A stretch of 64,000 bases of DNA, taken from contig CAJTNA010000001.1 of the NCBI GenBank assembly GCA_910577845.1, positions 186,001-250,000 of the forward strand. The letters run 5' to 3'. A model generated the notes under the pieces. It saw nothing but the letters and a program-made list of their open reading frames with translations, made no database searches and was not told the origin of the DNA. Below, piece after piece: positions 7,492 to 15,450 of the stretch. Numbering within the stretch: the first letter of the stretch is position 1; every line of letters starts with the position of its first letter. The translations under genes were made by a program, and so were the position numbers. Source of the DNA: an uncultured Christensenella sp. GTDB lineage: Bacteria > Bacillota > Clostridia > Christensenellales > UBA3700.

Positions 7492-7663
7492 TAAAAATAA
7501 CATTGTTTGACATAATGGAGCAACAACAGATTTTAATAGCTATATTGGTTTTACAAAAGACAAACAAAAAGGTGTTGCAATTTTAAGCAATCTAAGTCCT
7601 AATGAAAAAGTCTCTATGACAATAATTGATGTAAAAATTTTAACTAGTAATGCTACTTTTTAA
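7460..7663 (+). pseudogene. Serine hydrolase (class C beta-lactamase-like) 3' remnant
   Basis: Read in the frame of 7472, the sequence gives MTWLLDNKNNIV, stop, HNGATTDFNSYIGF, then GVAILSNLS. This is the C-terminal HNGGTxGF...VLSN pattern of class C beta-lactamase/PBP4*-type hydrolases. A TGA at 7508-7510 stands exactly where these proteins have Trp (WHNG). Only about 67 residues remain, with the active-site SxxK region missing. The 5' end abuts the preceding membrane-protein fragment. Confidence 0.7.
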
Positions 7664-7717
7664 AAGTTTAAAAGACAAAAGGTATAAATAATATTTTTAT
7701 AAAAGGATAAAGTACTT

Positions 7718-8131
7718 ATGGATAAATCACAAATTTTGCAATTCATATCTCAACAAAAAACAGCTTTTATTGGTTCTGTAAATGAACAAGGTTACCCAGT
7801 TATTAGGGCTATGCTTGCACCTCGCAAAATAGACGGAAATGAAATTTATTTTTCCACAAATACTTCCTCAAACAAAATAAAGCAATATTTGGAAAATAAC
7901 AAGGCTTGTGTATATTTTTATAAACGTGGCAAATTTAAATATCAAGGTGTTTCAATAATAGGTGAAATGCAAGTTTGTACTGACCAAGCGACAAAAGACG
8001 AGATTTGGCGATTTGGTGATAGCTTGTTTTATAAACAAGGCGTAACTGACCCAGATTATTGTGTTTTAAAATTTAAATGTATATCTGCAGAATATTATTG
8101 TGATTTTAAAATAGAAAAAATTGAGTTTTAA
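7718..8131 (+). CDS. Pyridoxamine 5'-phosphate oxidase-like FMN-binding protein
   Basis: 137 aa, the typical size of small PNPOx-like split-barrel proteins. Visible features are the N-terminal helix and strand KTAFIGSVNEQGYPVIRAM, the FMN-contact strand EIYFSTNTSSNKIKQYLENNKACVYFY and GVSIIGEMQV. The family binds FMN or related cofactors; the substrate cannot be told from the sequence. The ribosome-binding site is AAAGGA ten bases before the ATG. A weak hairpin (ACGAAC 8241-8246 with GTTCGT 8262-8267) may end the transcript. Confidence 0.85.
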   Translation: MDKSQILQFISQQKTAFIGSVNEQGYPVIRAMLAPRKIDGNEIYFSTNTSSNKIKQYLENNKACVYFYKRGKFKYQGVSIIGEMQVCTDQATKDEIWRFGDSLFYKQGVTDPDYCVLKFKCISAEYYCDFKIEKIEF

Positions 8132-8304
8132 ATTTTGATTTGTTTAAAAAATCAACTTTTATTGTTTTATTAATTTTCAGCTTACTACAATAATGGTTAT
8201 TATATTTTAAATTATCACTACTCTATTATAAATACATATTACGAACTATAAAAAATTAATGGTTCGTTTTGTTATTATAGTTATAATGATAAAATTTAAA
8301 TAAC

Positions 8305-8333
8305 TTGATTTTAAACTTTTAAAATGATATAAT
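8305..8333 (+). promoter_or_regulatory. Promoter placing +1 at the start codon of the GrpB-family gene
   Basis: TTGATT (8305-8310), 17-base spacer ending TGA, TATAAT (8328-8333), then six bases and the ATG at 8340. There is no Shine-Dalgarno between promoter and start, so a leaderless transcript is predicted. Confidence 0.75.
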
Positions 8334-8339
8334 TAATTT

Positions 8340-8897
8340 ATGAAAAAATTAGACGAAATGACGCTTGAAGAGCTTTGGCAATTATTCCCTATCATCTTAG
8401 CCGAACACAATCCAAATTGGAGAATTTGGTACAATGAGGAAATTGTAAATTTAAAAGGAATTTTACATAAAGGCATAGAATATTATCATATAGGCAGTAC
8501 TGCAATAAAAGAAATTTGGGCAAAACCTATAATAGATATTTTAATTGTTGTAAATGTTAAAAGCGAAATCGCACAAATTGCAAAGCGGTTACAAGATAAC
8601 GATTATATAATAATGTCACAGAGCAGTAATAGGATATCTCTTAACAAAGGTTATACTCAAAATGGTTTTTCGGAAAAAGTTTTTCATTTGCACATAAGAT
8701 TAAAAGATGATATTGATGAACTATACTTTTGCAAGTATTTGAATGAGCATTTTGAGGTTGCAAAAGAATATGAAAAATTAAAATTACAACTATGGAAAGA
8801 GTTTGAGCATAATAGAGATGGTTACACTACTGCCAAAACGGAATTTATAAAAAAATATACTCTTTTAGCAAAAGAATTTTATTGCACATTTAATTAA
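8340..8897 (+). CDS. GrpB/UPF0157 family nucleotidyltransferase-like protein
   Basis: 185 aa, full length for the family. It has the nucleotidyltransferase-fold signature YYHIGSTAIKEIWAKPIIDILIVV (about residues 50-73), the conserved HIGSTA and KPIIDI, and later VFHLHIR. These proteins occur alone or fused to dephospho-CoA kinase; the substrate is unknown. The start ATG coincides with the predicted transcription start (see the promoter at 8305), and no ribosome-binding site precedes it. No later in-frame ATG has a better site before the conserved region. Confidence 0.87.
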   Translation: MKKLDEMTLEELWQLFPIILAEHNPNWRIWYNEEIVNLKGILHKGIEYYHIGSTAIKEIWAKPIIDILIVVNVKSEIAQIAKRLQDNDYIIMSQSSNRISLNKGYTQNGFSEKVFHLHIRLKDDIDELYFCKYLNEHFEVAKEYEKLKLQLWKEFEHNRDGYTTAKTEFIKKYTLLAKEFYCTFN

Positions 8898-9015
8898 TAA
8901 TAATTTAATTTGTTTTATTTTGGCAAATTAACTATAATAAAATTATTGTGTTTATAGATTACCTAATTATATAATTACTATGTACAACTAAATACCAATT
9001 ATGAGGTGTTATTTA

Positions 9016-9903
9016 ATGAGAAAGAATTTAATTGATAAAGAGGATTTAATTGACATTGAAGAAGATAAGGACTTGTATGATTTCCAACTTGATGATGAAT
9101 ATGATTGGAATACAGACGAAGACTTGGACGCAAAATATGAATTGACAGAAGAGCTTATTTATGGTAGCAAAGAAGCTAAACAAATAGTTAAAGATACATA
9201 TGCAAATTTTGACTTTGTTTATGGCAAATACTACCCTAATGGCTTAAAAAGTAATTTTGAAAGGTTTATTTTATTGCTTGTTAAAGCATTAATGTTAGTA
9301 GGCAGTATTTTTGGTATTGTATTTTGCACCATAATAAATCCATTGTATTTACAAGCAATTCCTTTTTTCGGTATAATTGTAATGGTAGGTATAATCCATT
9401 ATTTTTTACAAGAGGAAATAAGAGAGGTTTGGTGGTTCAAGTGGAACGGCAAAACAGTAACAATATATAAAATCCTTAACAGAAATGGTAAAAATAATCT
9501 AATAGTTTATATCAATAAAAATTATGATTGGATATACAATGTAAATAAGAAAAAATGGAAAGCAAATAGAAAATATAGTTGTATGGACAGCAGACTACTA
9601 TTTAAATATTTAACTGGTTTTCTTTTTATTGATAAAAAAGATTATGATGAAGTTGAAGTTTATGCTTGCAATAATGATAGTCTTTATGGCGGAAAAACAT
9701 CTAAATTCAAGTCCTGCTCCTTAACATTAAAAAGAGGTATACCAAAACATATTACCAAGTGGACTAGCAATGTAAGTGAGAGATTTGAATTTTTGGAAGT
9801 TAATTCAAACAAGTGTGCTGAAATACCAAAATCTTTTATAGAATTTTGCGAACAAGAAGGAATTGAGTATCCAGAAGAAAACGAACATTTACATTATGTT
9901 TAA
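9016..9903 (+). CDS. Hypothetical membrane protein with acidic N-terminus
   Basis: 295 aa, family not recognised. The ATG at 9016 is chosen because GAGGTG (9003-9008) lies eight bases upstream; the in-frame ATG at 9001 precedes that site. The first 45 residues are very acidic (DLIDIEEDKD, then DDEYDWNTDEDLD). Two membrane helices follow (LLLVKALMLVGSIFGIVFC and LQAIPFFGIIVMVGIIHYF, about residues 85-130), then a Lys/Tyr-rich cytoplasmic region of about 160 residues. No catalytic motif is visible. Confidence 0.65.
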   Translation: MRKNLIDKEDLIDIEEDKDLYDFQLDDEYDWNTDEDLDAKYELTEELIYGSKEAKQIVKDTYANFDFVYGKYYPNGLKSNFERFILLLVKALMLVGSIFGIVFCTIINPLYLQAIPFFGIIVMVGIIHYFLQEEIREVWWFKWNGKTVTIYKILNRNGKNNLIVYINKNYDWIYNVNKKKWKANRKYSCMDSRLLFKYLTGFLFIDKKDYDEVEVYACNNDSLYGGKTSKFKSCSLTLKRGIPKHITKWTSNVSERFEFLEVNSNKCAEIPKSFIEFCEQEGIEYPEENEHLHYV

Positions 9904-10025
9904 TGGTTAGTCATTAATGAAATTATATGCTAATTAGCCAATCCAATTTTAAATAAACTTTTAAGCATACGGCAATAAAATTCAAAGCTTATGCAAAATT
10001 AAAGGTATAATTATAGTAGGAATAT

Positions 10026-10415
10026 ATGTACAGATTTATTAATTTAAATAATCATAACGATTACTTAAAAATATTAAACATTTTGGAGCAAAAAACTAAA
10101 TTTATTGAATATGTTTTGATAGATACAAATAACACTACTCTTGTTGATTTTATACCAGAAAATATTTACTCACAAAAAAAATCTAATGCTTGGTGGGGTA
10201 CTAGTACTAGCCAGTCTTGTGAGATATATAAAATTATTGCAACTAATAATCTTTTTAGTAAACTTAGAAAGTTTAAAACCTTTTGTATTTTAAACACCAC
10301 TGAATATGGTGACATCGTGGAAATTACTGATTTTGGAATAAATGATATAGCTTTTTTTGATAATAAAAGCGAACCTTTATTGTCACAACTACTCACGAGG
10401 GATACATTAGTTTAA
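10026..10415 (+). CDS. Hypothetical protein, 129 aa
   Basis: Family not recognised. A TATAAT at 10006-10011 and GTAGGA just before the ATG support expression from 10026. The sequence has alternating strands and helices, a WWGTSTSQS segment near residue 56 and no signal peptide or membrane helix. It is followed by a good terminator, so it is probably monocistronic. Confidence 0.55.
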   Translation: MYRFINLNNHNDYLKILNILEQKTKFIEYVLIDTNNTTLVDFIPENIYSQKKSNAWWGTSTSQSCEIYKIIATNNLFSKLRKFKTFCILNTTEYGDIVEITDFGINDIAFFDNKSEPLLSQLLTRDTLV

Positions 10416-10468
10416 GAAATGATATAGACTTTTAACTTTTTATAACATAACAATTTGATTTTATAAAT

Positions 10469-10497
10469 AAAATAGTTGATTTTCAACTATTTTTTGT
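10469..10497 (+). terminator. Rho-independent terminator
   Basis: AAAATAGTTGA (10469-10479), loop TTT, TCAACTATTTT (10483-10493), with the T run continuing to 10495. It ends the gene at 10026-10415. Confidence 0.85.
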
Positions 10498-10546
10498 GTT
10501 TTTGAGATATTATGTATTTGTTTTGGATTTTGTCATTAGTTTAACA

Positions 10547-10575
10547 TTGACAAAAGTTTTTATTTATGGTAAAAT
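10547..10575 (+). promoter_or_regulatory. Promoter placing +1 at the start codon
   Basis: TTGACA (10547-10552), 17-base spacer ending TGG, TAAAAT (10570-10575), then seven bases and the ATG at 10583. No Shine-Dalgarno is present, so the transcript is probably leaderless. Confidence 0.7.
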
Positions 10576-10582
10576 ATTACCT

Positions 10583-11821
10583 ATGAAACAAAACAAATTC
10601 GTACAACTTCAAAATGATAATGTAGCTATTACTTATTTAAGAGCAAGCCACCATTGTTTACAAAAGGAAAAATACATCAAATATTTGATGATATTTTTAT
10701 CTTTTGGCATTTGTCTTGCTGCTATTTTTAATAGATACTTGCCTCAAATGATGCCAAAAGCAGATAACGCAGAAGCTATTCAACAAATAGTTGCAACCGT
10801 TATCAATTTGATTTCTGGTGTAATATTAGTTGTTGGATTGGTGCTTGGTTTTTATGTTTCTCGTATGCATACTGAAGGCACTGTACTGCGTGATAAATAC
10901 GAATCTTATGTGTTTGGAACACTTAATCCCTCCATACTCAGACCTATTTCTCAAACAATGGTAGAAGAATATGCTAGAAGGACTAAACGTATCCCGGACG
11001 AACATTTTAAAAACTTTCTTTATGGTGAAAATGACGACCCAAAAATTGCAACTGCTCAATTTGAATACATTTGTAAAGAAGTTCATTCTGATTATAAGCT
11101 TTATCTTTCAATTCAACCATTCTTTTTAACTATTTGGATTGGTTTTTGCGTACTTATAATTTTAATTGCAATTAGTTTTAATGATACTTTTGTTACCACT
11201 CTAATCAATATTTTGATACCATCTTTATCTGCAATAACTACGATTGGTAATTCTTGGTATGGCTGTAGACTACAAATGCGACAACTACAAAATTTGATTA
11301 ACATTACAGACCAAATTAATAAATTGTCTGAAAGCAAAAAAATGCAATATATTACTGACGAAAAAAATATGCGAATGCTCGCAGATGGTCTTTTTAATTA
11401 TCGTTCAAGTGCGTTTGTAATTCCAAATTTTCTTGAAAAAAGATTTACTAAACACTCCAACCTTGAAAAGAAAGCAAATGCTAGTGTAAAAGTAAATTCA
11501 AATGAAAATATGCTAGTTAAAAATAATTCAGCTAAAAAGCCTAACAATTATAGCAATTCAAACAAAACTACTCAAACAAAAACAACCAACCAAAATAAAC
11601 AAGTTACAAATGGCAAGCAAAACAGCCAAGTTAAAGTAACTAACCAAAATAAAAGTAGCAATCAAAACAAACCTAAAACTATTGTAAACAAACCTTTGAA
11701 TCAAATTCCTAAGCACCCTACTACTGCAAAAAGTCAAATTGTTCAAAAGCCAAAGAATTACAATAACCAACAAGCAAAAAAGACTAACCCAACGAAAGTT
11801 ACAACTTACAAGAGTAAATAA
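10583..11821 (+). CDS. Membrane protein with long Asn/Lys/Gln-rich disordered tail
   Basis: 412 aa from the ATG at 10583. The frame extends 29 residues further upstream, but that part overlaps the -35/-10 elements. Four membrane helices are visible: YLMIFLSFGICLAAIF, a helix around IVATVINLISGVILVVGLVLGFYV, FFLTIWIGFCVLIILIAISF, and TTLINILIPSLSAITTIG. A central cytoplasmic loop lies between helices two and three. From about residue 295 to the end the chain is almost only N, K, Q, T and S (NQNKQVTNGKQNSQVKV), hence disordered and basic. The helix layout resembles small SLATT-like membrane proteins, but the match is not firm. Function unknown. Confidence 0.65.
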   Translation: MKQNKFVQLQNDNVAITYLRASHHCLQKEKYIKYLMIFLSFGICLAAIFNRYLPQMMPKADNAEAIQQIVATVINLISGVILVVGLVLGFYVSRMHTEGTVLRDKYESYVFGTLNPSILRPISQTMVEEYARRTKRIPDEHFKNFLYGENDDPKIATAQFEYICKEVHSDYKLYLSIQPFFLTIWIGFCVLIILIAISFNDTFVTTLINILIPSLSAITTIGNSWYGCRLQMRQLQNLINITDQINKLSESKKMQYITDEKNMRMLADGLFNYRSSAFVIPNFLEKRFTKHSNLEKKANASVKVNSNENMLVKNNSAKKPNNYSNSNKTTQTKTTNQNKQVTNGKQNSQVKVTNQNKSSNQNKPKTIVNKPLNQIPKHPTTAKSQIVQKPKNYNNQQAKKTNPTKVTTYKSK

Positions 11822-11850
11822 AAAGTGAATTAATAACACTAAATCATTTT

Positions 11851-11880
11851 AAAAGCCACTAGTAATCTAGTAGCTTTATT
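11851..11880. terminator. Bidirectional terminator between convergent genes
   Basis: AAAAGCCACTAG (11851-11862), TAAT-type loop, CTAGTAGCTTT (to about 11878), with A run on one side and T run on the other. It can serve the + gene ending at 11821 and the - operon ending at 11929. Confidence 0.7.
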
Positions 11881-11928
11881 TTGATTAATATTAAATAATT
11901 AGTTAATTAAAACAAGAATGATAAAAAA

Positions 11929-13065
11929 TTACTCAAGCATAATTTCTTTTATTGTTGCTATGTTAGATTTGTACAAATAATAAGCAAATGTTAACGCATA
12001 TAAGATAATAAAACTAGCTAATGTTATAAAGAATATTTTAACATTAAAAGTATACTCTGGCACATTTTCAACATCTTTAAAAATCAAGTTTAACATAAAA
12101 TATAGCAAGCCGAATTGGTATATTGTTCCAATCAAAAAGCCTAAAAGCAAAAATATGATATATATTGCAAATATTGAAATAAAACATTCTTTATGCGTAT
12201 AACCCATTGCTTTCATTAACGCTATATTTTTTGTATTGTTTTTTACAAGTGATGTCATTGCCATAAGCATTGAAATAATTGCAAGAACTATACCAATACC
12301 CAAAATCAACACACCCATTGTTCCAGACATTAAGTCCTCCATAGAAGCTCCCATTTGAACCATTGCTGAGAAACAAAAAGCGGAAAAAGCTACAAAAAAT
12401 GCCAAAGATTTTTTGTTTTTTAGTGTTGCAAAACACATATCAAGTAAAAAAGGTCTTTCTTTCAAATTTTTACTATTTTTTGCTTTCCTTGATTTAGTAA
12501 GTTCACCTTTCATAAGTAACAATGCAGGTTTACGTAAAACAATTATTGCATAAACATAAGCTATTAATGAAAAACTGATAGTAGGAATTATTACCAAGCA
12601 AATGAGCAAGGTTGGATGGAATGCTGGAGTTACATTAGGCAAGCTATCAATAGTCAAATCTTTATAAATGTTTGACATTGACGCCCAACCAACGCTAAAG
12701 CCTACAATACAGCCTAGAAACACACTTAAACCAAAAGTAAAAAAGCTTAATGCTATCCTATAATTGGAATAACCAATTGCTTTGAATGTTCCGAGTGTTT
12801 TACAATTCTTATCAATATACAATTTTATGTAAAACAGCATCATTATTATTACTATTATGGAAAGAAAACCACCAGTTACTGAGCAAGTAAATTTTGCAGT
12901 AGAAAGTTGAGCTGTGTAAAGTGGCATTATTTCACTGCTAATACTATCTTTTAATGGCAAAACATCTATGTAATAATTTAAAAAGAAAGTACAAACAAAC
13001 ACTGCACAAAAGCAAACTATTGATACACCAATTAATTTAAAACAATCTTTTATTGAAACTATCAT
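11929..13065 (-). CDS. ABC transporter permease, FtsX-like
   Basis: 378 aa with eight predicted membrane helices in two FtsX-type repeats: TLGTFKAIGYSNYRIALSFF (first cytoplasmic coupling motif) and IALMKAMGYTHKECFISIF (second). The large extracellular loop of MacB-type permeases is short. The ATPase gene lies one base upstream (13067), giving a MacB/LolD-like half transporter behind a TetR gene. The likely role is export of a toxic compound or a cell-envelope stress function; the substrate cannot be assigned. Confidence 0.88.
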   Translation of the reverse strand: MIVSIKDCFKLIGVSIVCFCAVFVCTFFLNYYIDVLPLKDSISSEIMPLYTAQLSTAKFTCSVTGGFLSIIVIIMMLFYIKLYIDKNCKTLGTFKAIGYSNYRIALSFFTFGLSVFLGCIVGFSVGWASMSNIYKDLTIDSLPNVTPAFHPTLLICLVIIPTISFSLIAYVYAIIVLRKPALLLMKGELTKSRKAKNSKNLKERPFLLDMCFATLKNKKSLAFFVAFSAFCFSAMVQMGASMEDLMSGTMGVLILGIGIVLAIISMLMAMTSLVKNNTKNIALMKAMGYTHKECFISIFAIYIIFLLLGFLIGTIYQFGLLYFMLNLIFKDVENVPEYTFNVKIFFITLASFIILYALTFAYYLYKSNIATIKEIMLE

Positions 13066-13066
13066 T

Positions 13067-13753
13067 TTACCACCCTATTTCATAAGCAGTTTTTTGTTTT
13101 GAATTATTGATAATCTCAACTATTTTTCCGCTATTTATTTTAATTATTCTTTCTGCCATTTCTGCAATATTATTGTTATGAGTTACCATAATCATAGTAA
13201 AGTTTTGTTTAACTTTTTCTTGCATAATGTAATTTAAAACTTCACGTCCAGTATTTTCGTCCAATGCACCAGTTGGCTCATCTAAAAATAGTATTTTAGG
13301 TTGTTTTGCAAGTGCTCTTGCAATGCACACTCTTTGTTGCTCACCACCAGATAGTTCAGTTGGCATTGACTTTGTTTTACTTTCCAAACCTAATGAGTTT
13401 ATAATTGTTTTAAATTCAGAATTTTTTGCAAGGCTTGCCCCCATTTTAACATTGTTTTCAACATTTAAATGTGAAAGCAAGTAGTATTGTTGGAATATAA
13501 AGCCAATATTATCCTTTCTAAATTTAGTTAATTCTGCCTCTGTTTTATCCAATAAATTAATTCCATCTACAATAACACTGCCACTATCTGCTTTTTCAAG
13601 CCCAGATAAAATGTTCATTAATGTTGACTTACCTGAACCAGATGCACCAAGTATAACTACAAATTCATTATCCTTGATATAAAGTGATACATCTTTAAGT
13701 ACTTGCACTTTACCATTGTTATAAGACTTGCTTATATTCTCAGCTTTTATCAT
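13067..13753 (-). CDS. ABC transporter ATP-binding protein (MacB/LolD type)
   Basis: 228 aa. Walker A GASGSGKST (about 36-44), Q-loop IGFIFQQYYLL, signature LSGGEQQRV, Walker B ILFLDEPTGALD and H-loop VTHN are all present. EAE-type LolD/MacB features fit the FtsX-like partner downstream. The start overlaps the stop of the TetR gene by four bases, so translation is probably coupled. Confidence 0.93.
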   Translation of the reverse strand: MIKAENISKSYNNGKVQVLKDVSLYIKDNEFVVILGASGSGKSTLMNILSGLEKADSGSVIVDGINLLDKTEAELTKFRKDNIGFIFQQYYLLSHLNVENNVKMGASLAKNSEFKTIINSLGLESKTKSMPTELSGGEQQRVCIARALAKQPKILFLDEPTGALDENTGREVLNYIMQEKVKQNFTMIMVTHNNNIAEMAERIIKINSGKIVEIINNSKQKTAYEIGW

Positions 13754-14319
13754 TTTTTCACCTCATACATTATTAAACTCCTACAAACTAGATTTAATCT
13801 ATCTGATATTTCCTCGTCAGTTAATTCACACATTTTATTAACAATTAATGTTGCTATTCCGTGGCTGAATATCCACATATCAAGATACAACTCTTTTGCA
13901 AATTCCTTTGATACCATATAATGCTCCGTTATTGAATTTAATACTTCTTCATAACTATCCTCAATAATCCCTAAAATATTATTAGTACTTGGATTATTAT
14001 CAATTTGTTTCATAAATAATATTTTAAATAAATTAGGATGTTCTTTCGCAAACTTAATATATGCTATACCTACACCTCTAAAAGCGATTTCCTCTTGCAA
14101 ACCAATTTTAACATAGCTTTGATAAAGGTCATTTGCAAACTGGTTTACACCACAAATCACATCGTCCATACTATCAAATGTAGTAAATATAGGTCTTGAG
14201 GAACATCCAAGCCACTCACCTAGCGACCTTGCTGTTAAAAATTCTATACCTTGACTTTCCACAATATCAATTGCTTTTAAAATAATTTCCTCTTTATTAA
14301 ACTTTGCATTTCTTGGCAT
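13750..14319 (-). CDS. TetR family transcriptional regulator
   Basis: 189 aa. An N-terminal helix-turn-helix covers about residues 8-50 (IILKAIDIVESQGIEFLTARSLGEWLGCSSRPIF with TFDSMDD), followed by a helical ligand domain (a TetR_C_13/33-like core with FKILFMKQID). A GAGGTAAG site precedes the ATG. It heads the operon with the ABC ATPase and permease, and a palindrome lies just downstream of its -10, so it probably represses its own operon until a ligand binds. It resembles the TetR at 22883 (both have the ARSxxxxxGCSxxPI motif), suggesting paralogues. Confidence 0.9.
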   Translation of the reverse strand: MPRNAKFNKEEIILKAIDIVESQGIEFLTARSLGEWLGCSSRPIFTTFDSMDDVICGVNQFANDLYQSYVKIGLQEEIAFRGVGIAYIKFAKEHPNLFKILFMKQIDNNPSTNNILGIIEDSYEEVLNSITEHYMVSKEFAKELYLDMWIFSHGIATLIVNKMCELTDEEISDRLNLVCRSLIMYEVKK

Positions 14320-14341
14320 ACTTACCTCATAAAAAAATACT

Positions 14342-14399
14342 AAAACATATGTTTTACAACATCTGTTTTAATATTAACACAATAATATTTAATTGTCAA
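14342..14399 (-). promoter_or_regulatory. Promoter and operator of the TetR-ABC operon
   Basis: On the minus strand: TTGACA (14399-14394), 17-base spacer ending TGT, TAATAT (14376-14371). Just downstream of the -10 lie an imperfect palindrome AACAGATGTT and a perfect 14-base palindrome AAAACATATGTTTT (14342-14355). This is a plausible TetR site that would block early transcription. Confidence 0.7.
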
Positions 14400-14426
14400 T
14401 ATAAATTATCAAATATCTTGAAAATT

Positions 14427-14455
14427 TTGACAAATTACACAATTTGTGATATAAT
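14427..14455 (+). promoter_or_regulatory. Promoter placing +1 at the start codon of the GNAT gene
   Basis: TTGACA (14427-14432), 17-base spacer ending TGA, TATAAT (14450-14455), then six bases and the ATG at 14462. No Shine-Dalgarno is present. It is divergent from the tetR promoter, the two -35 boxes lying 27 bases apart. Confidence 0.8.
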
Positions 14456-14461
14456 TTTATT

Positions 14462-15220
14462 ATGAAAACTATTGAAAAAACACTTGAATATTATGAGTTA
14501 ATAATGACTCTTGATAACTTAAACACAACTGAATACACATTGCCTAAAGGTTATAAAATTGAGTTTTGGAATGATAACAATTGTATAAACGACTGGATAA
14601 AAATACATTTGGAAACGGGAGAATTTGCCTCACTAAAAGAAGCAGAGGATATTTTTCATATGTATTATGACAGATTATATAATGAACTAACTAAACATTG
14701 CTTTTTTATAACTGATTCTAAAGGTACTAAAATTGCAACAGCAACTATATCACCTATTGAGGAAAATGGCTATAATTGTGCTATAGATTGGCTTGGAATA
14801 AGTGTAAATTATCAAGGCAAAGGGCTTGGCAAAGCTTTGCTTTCAAAAACAATAGCACTTGCAAAAGAATTAGGCTATGACAAATTATTATTGCACACTC
14901 AAACACATACTTGGCTTGCAGTAAAACTATATTTAGACTTTGGTTTTAAACCATTTAATATAGATGAGAAAAAAGGTTGGCAAATTTTAAAAACTTTAAC
15001 TAATCATAAGGCATTAGATAGTTTCACTAAATTAAATTATAATGAATTATTTGATATTAAGATAATAAATATTAAAAATGAGTTATCAAAAATTTACAAC
15101 ACTTTTCACTATAGTGTTTGGTATATTGACGGACGCAATGATGTTTTTGTAAATGCAGAAAATAAATTTTATCACTATAAATTTTTTGACAATGGCAAAA
15201 CATTAAAGCTAGTAAAATAA
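14462..15220 (+). CDS. GNAT family N-acetyltransferase
   Basis: 252 aa. The acetyl-CoA motif A is clear: CAIDWLGISVNYQGKGLGKALLSKTIALAKELGYDKLLLHT (about residues 103-143), followed by the AVKLYLDFGFKPF strand-helix. About 80 further residues at the C-terminus fall outside the GNAT fold (HYSVWYIDGRNDVFVNAENKFYHYKFFDNG). The substrate is unknown. The start codon coincides with the predicted transcription start, and it is read divergently from the tetR operon. Confidence 0.88.
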   Translation: MKTIEKTLEYYELIMTLDNLNTTEYTLPKGYKIEFWNDNNCINDWIKIHLETGEFASLKEAEDIFHMYYDRLYNELTKHCFFITDSKGTKIATATISPIEENGYNCAIDWLGISVNYQGKGLGKALLSKTIALAKELGYDKLLLHTQTHTWLAVKLYLDFGFKPFNIDEKKGWQILKTLTNHKALDSFTKLNYNELFDIKIINIKNELSKIYNTFHYSVWYIDGRNDVFVNAENKFYHYKFFDNGKTLKLVK

Positions 15221-15244
15221 TAACCTAACAGCTTTAACAAAAAC

Positions 15245-15276
15245 AACAAAAAGGCAAATAATTTTGCCTTTTTGTT
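15245..15276. terminator. Bidirectional terminator between convergent genes
   Basis: AACAAAAAGGCAAA (15245-15258), four-base loop, TTTGCCTTTTTGTT (15263-15276). Confidence 0.85.
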
Positions 15277-15450
15277 TGTATAATTTCATTTATTATTGAT
15301 ATTATAAAATCAAGCTGTCCTTTTGTATCAAGCTTTTGCAAAACAATAGTTTTATATTATACACATATTAAAAAAAATATAAAAACTTTTCTTTTTGTTG
15401 ACATATTGGTTTTAATAAATATAAATTTTTAAATTTCAATAATCAATTTA

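Noticed and set aside
7508..7510. TGA recoded as Trp
   Set aside because: Only this decayed fragment shows TGA at a Trp position. Intact genes use TGG for Trp.
11558..11839. 93-aa minus-strand frame
   Set aside because: Antisense to the Asn/Lys-rich tail. The hydrophobic look comes from the complement of AAT/AAA codons.
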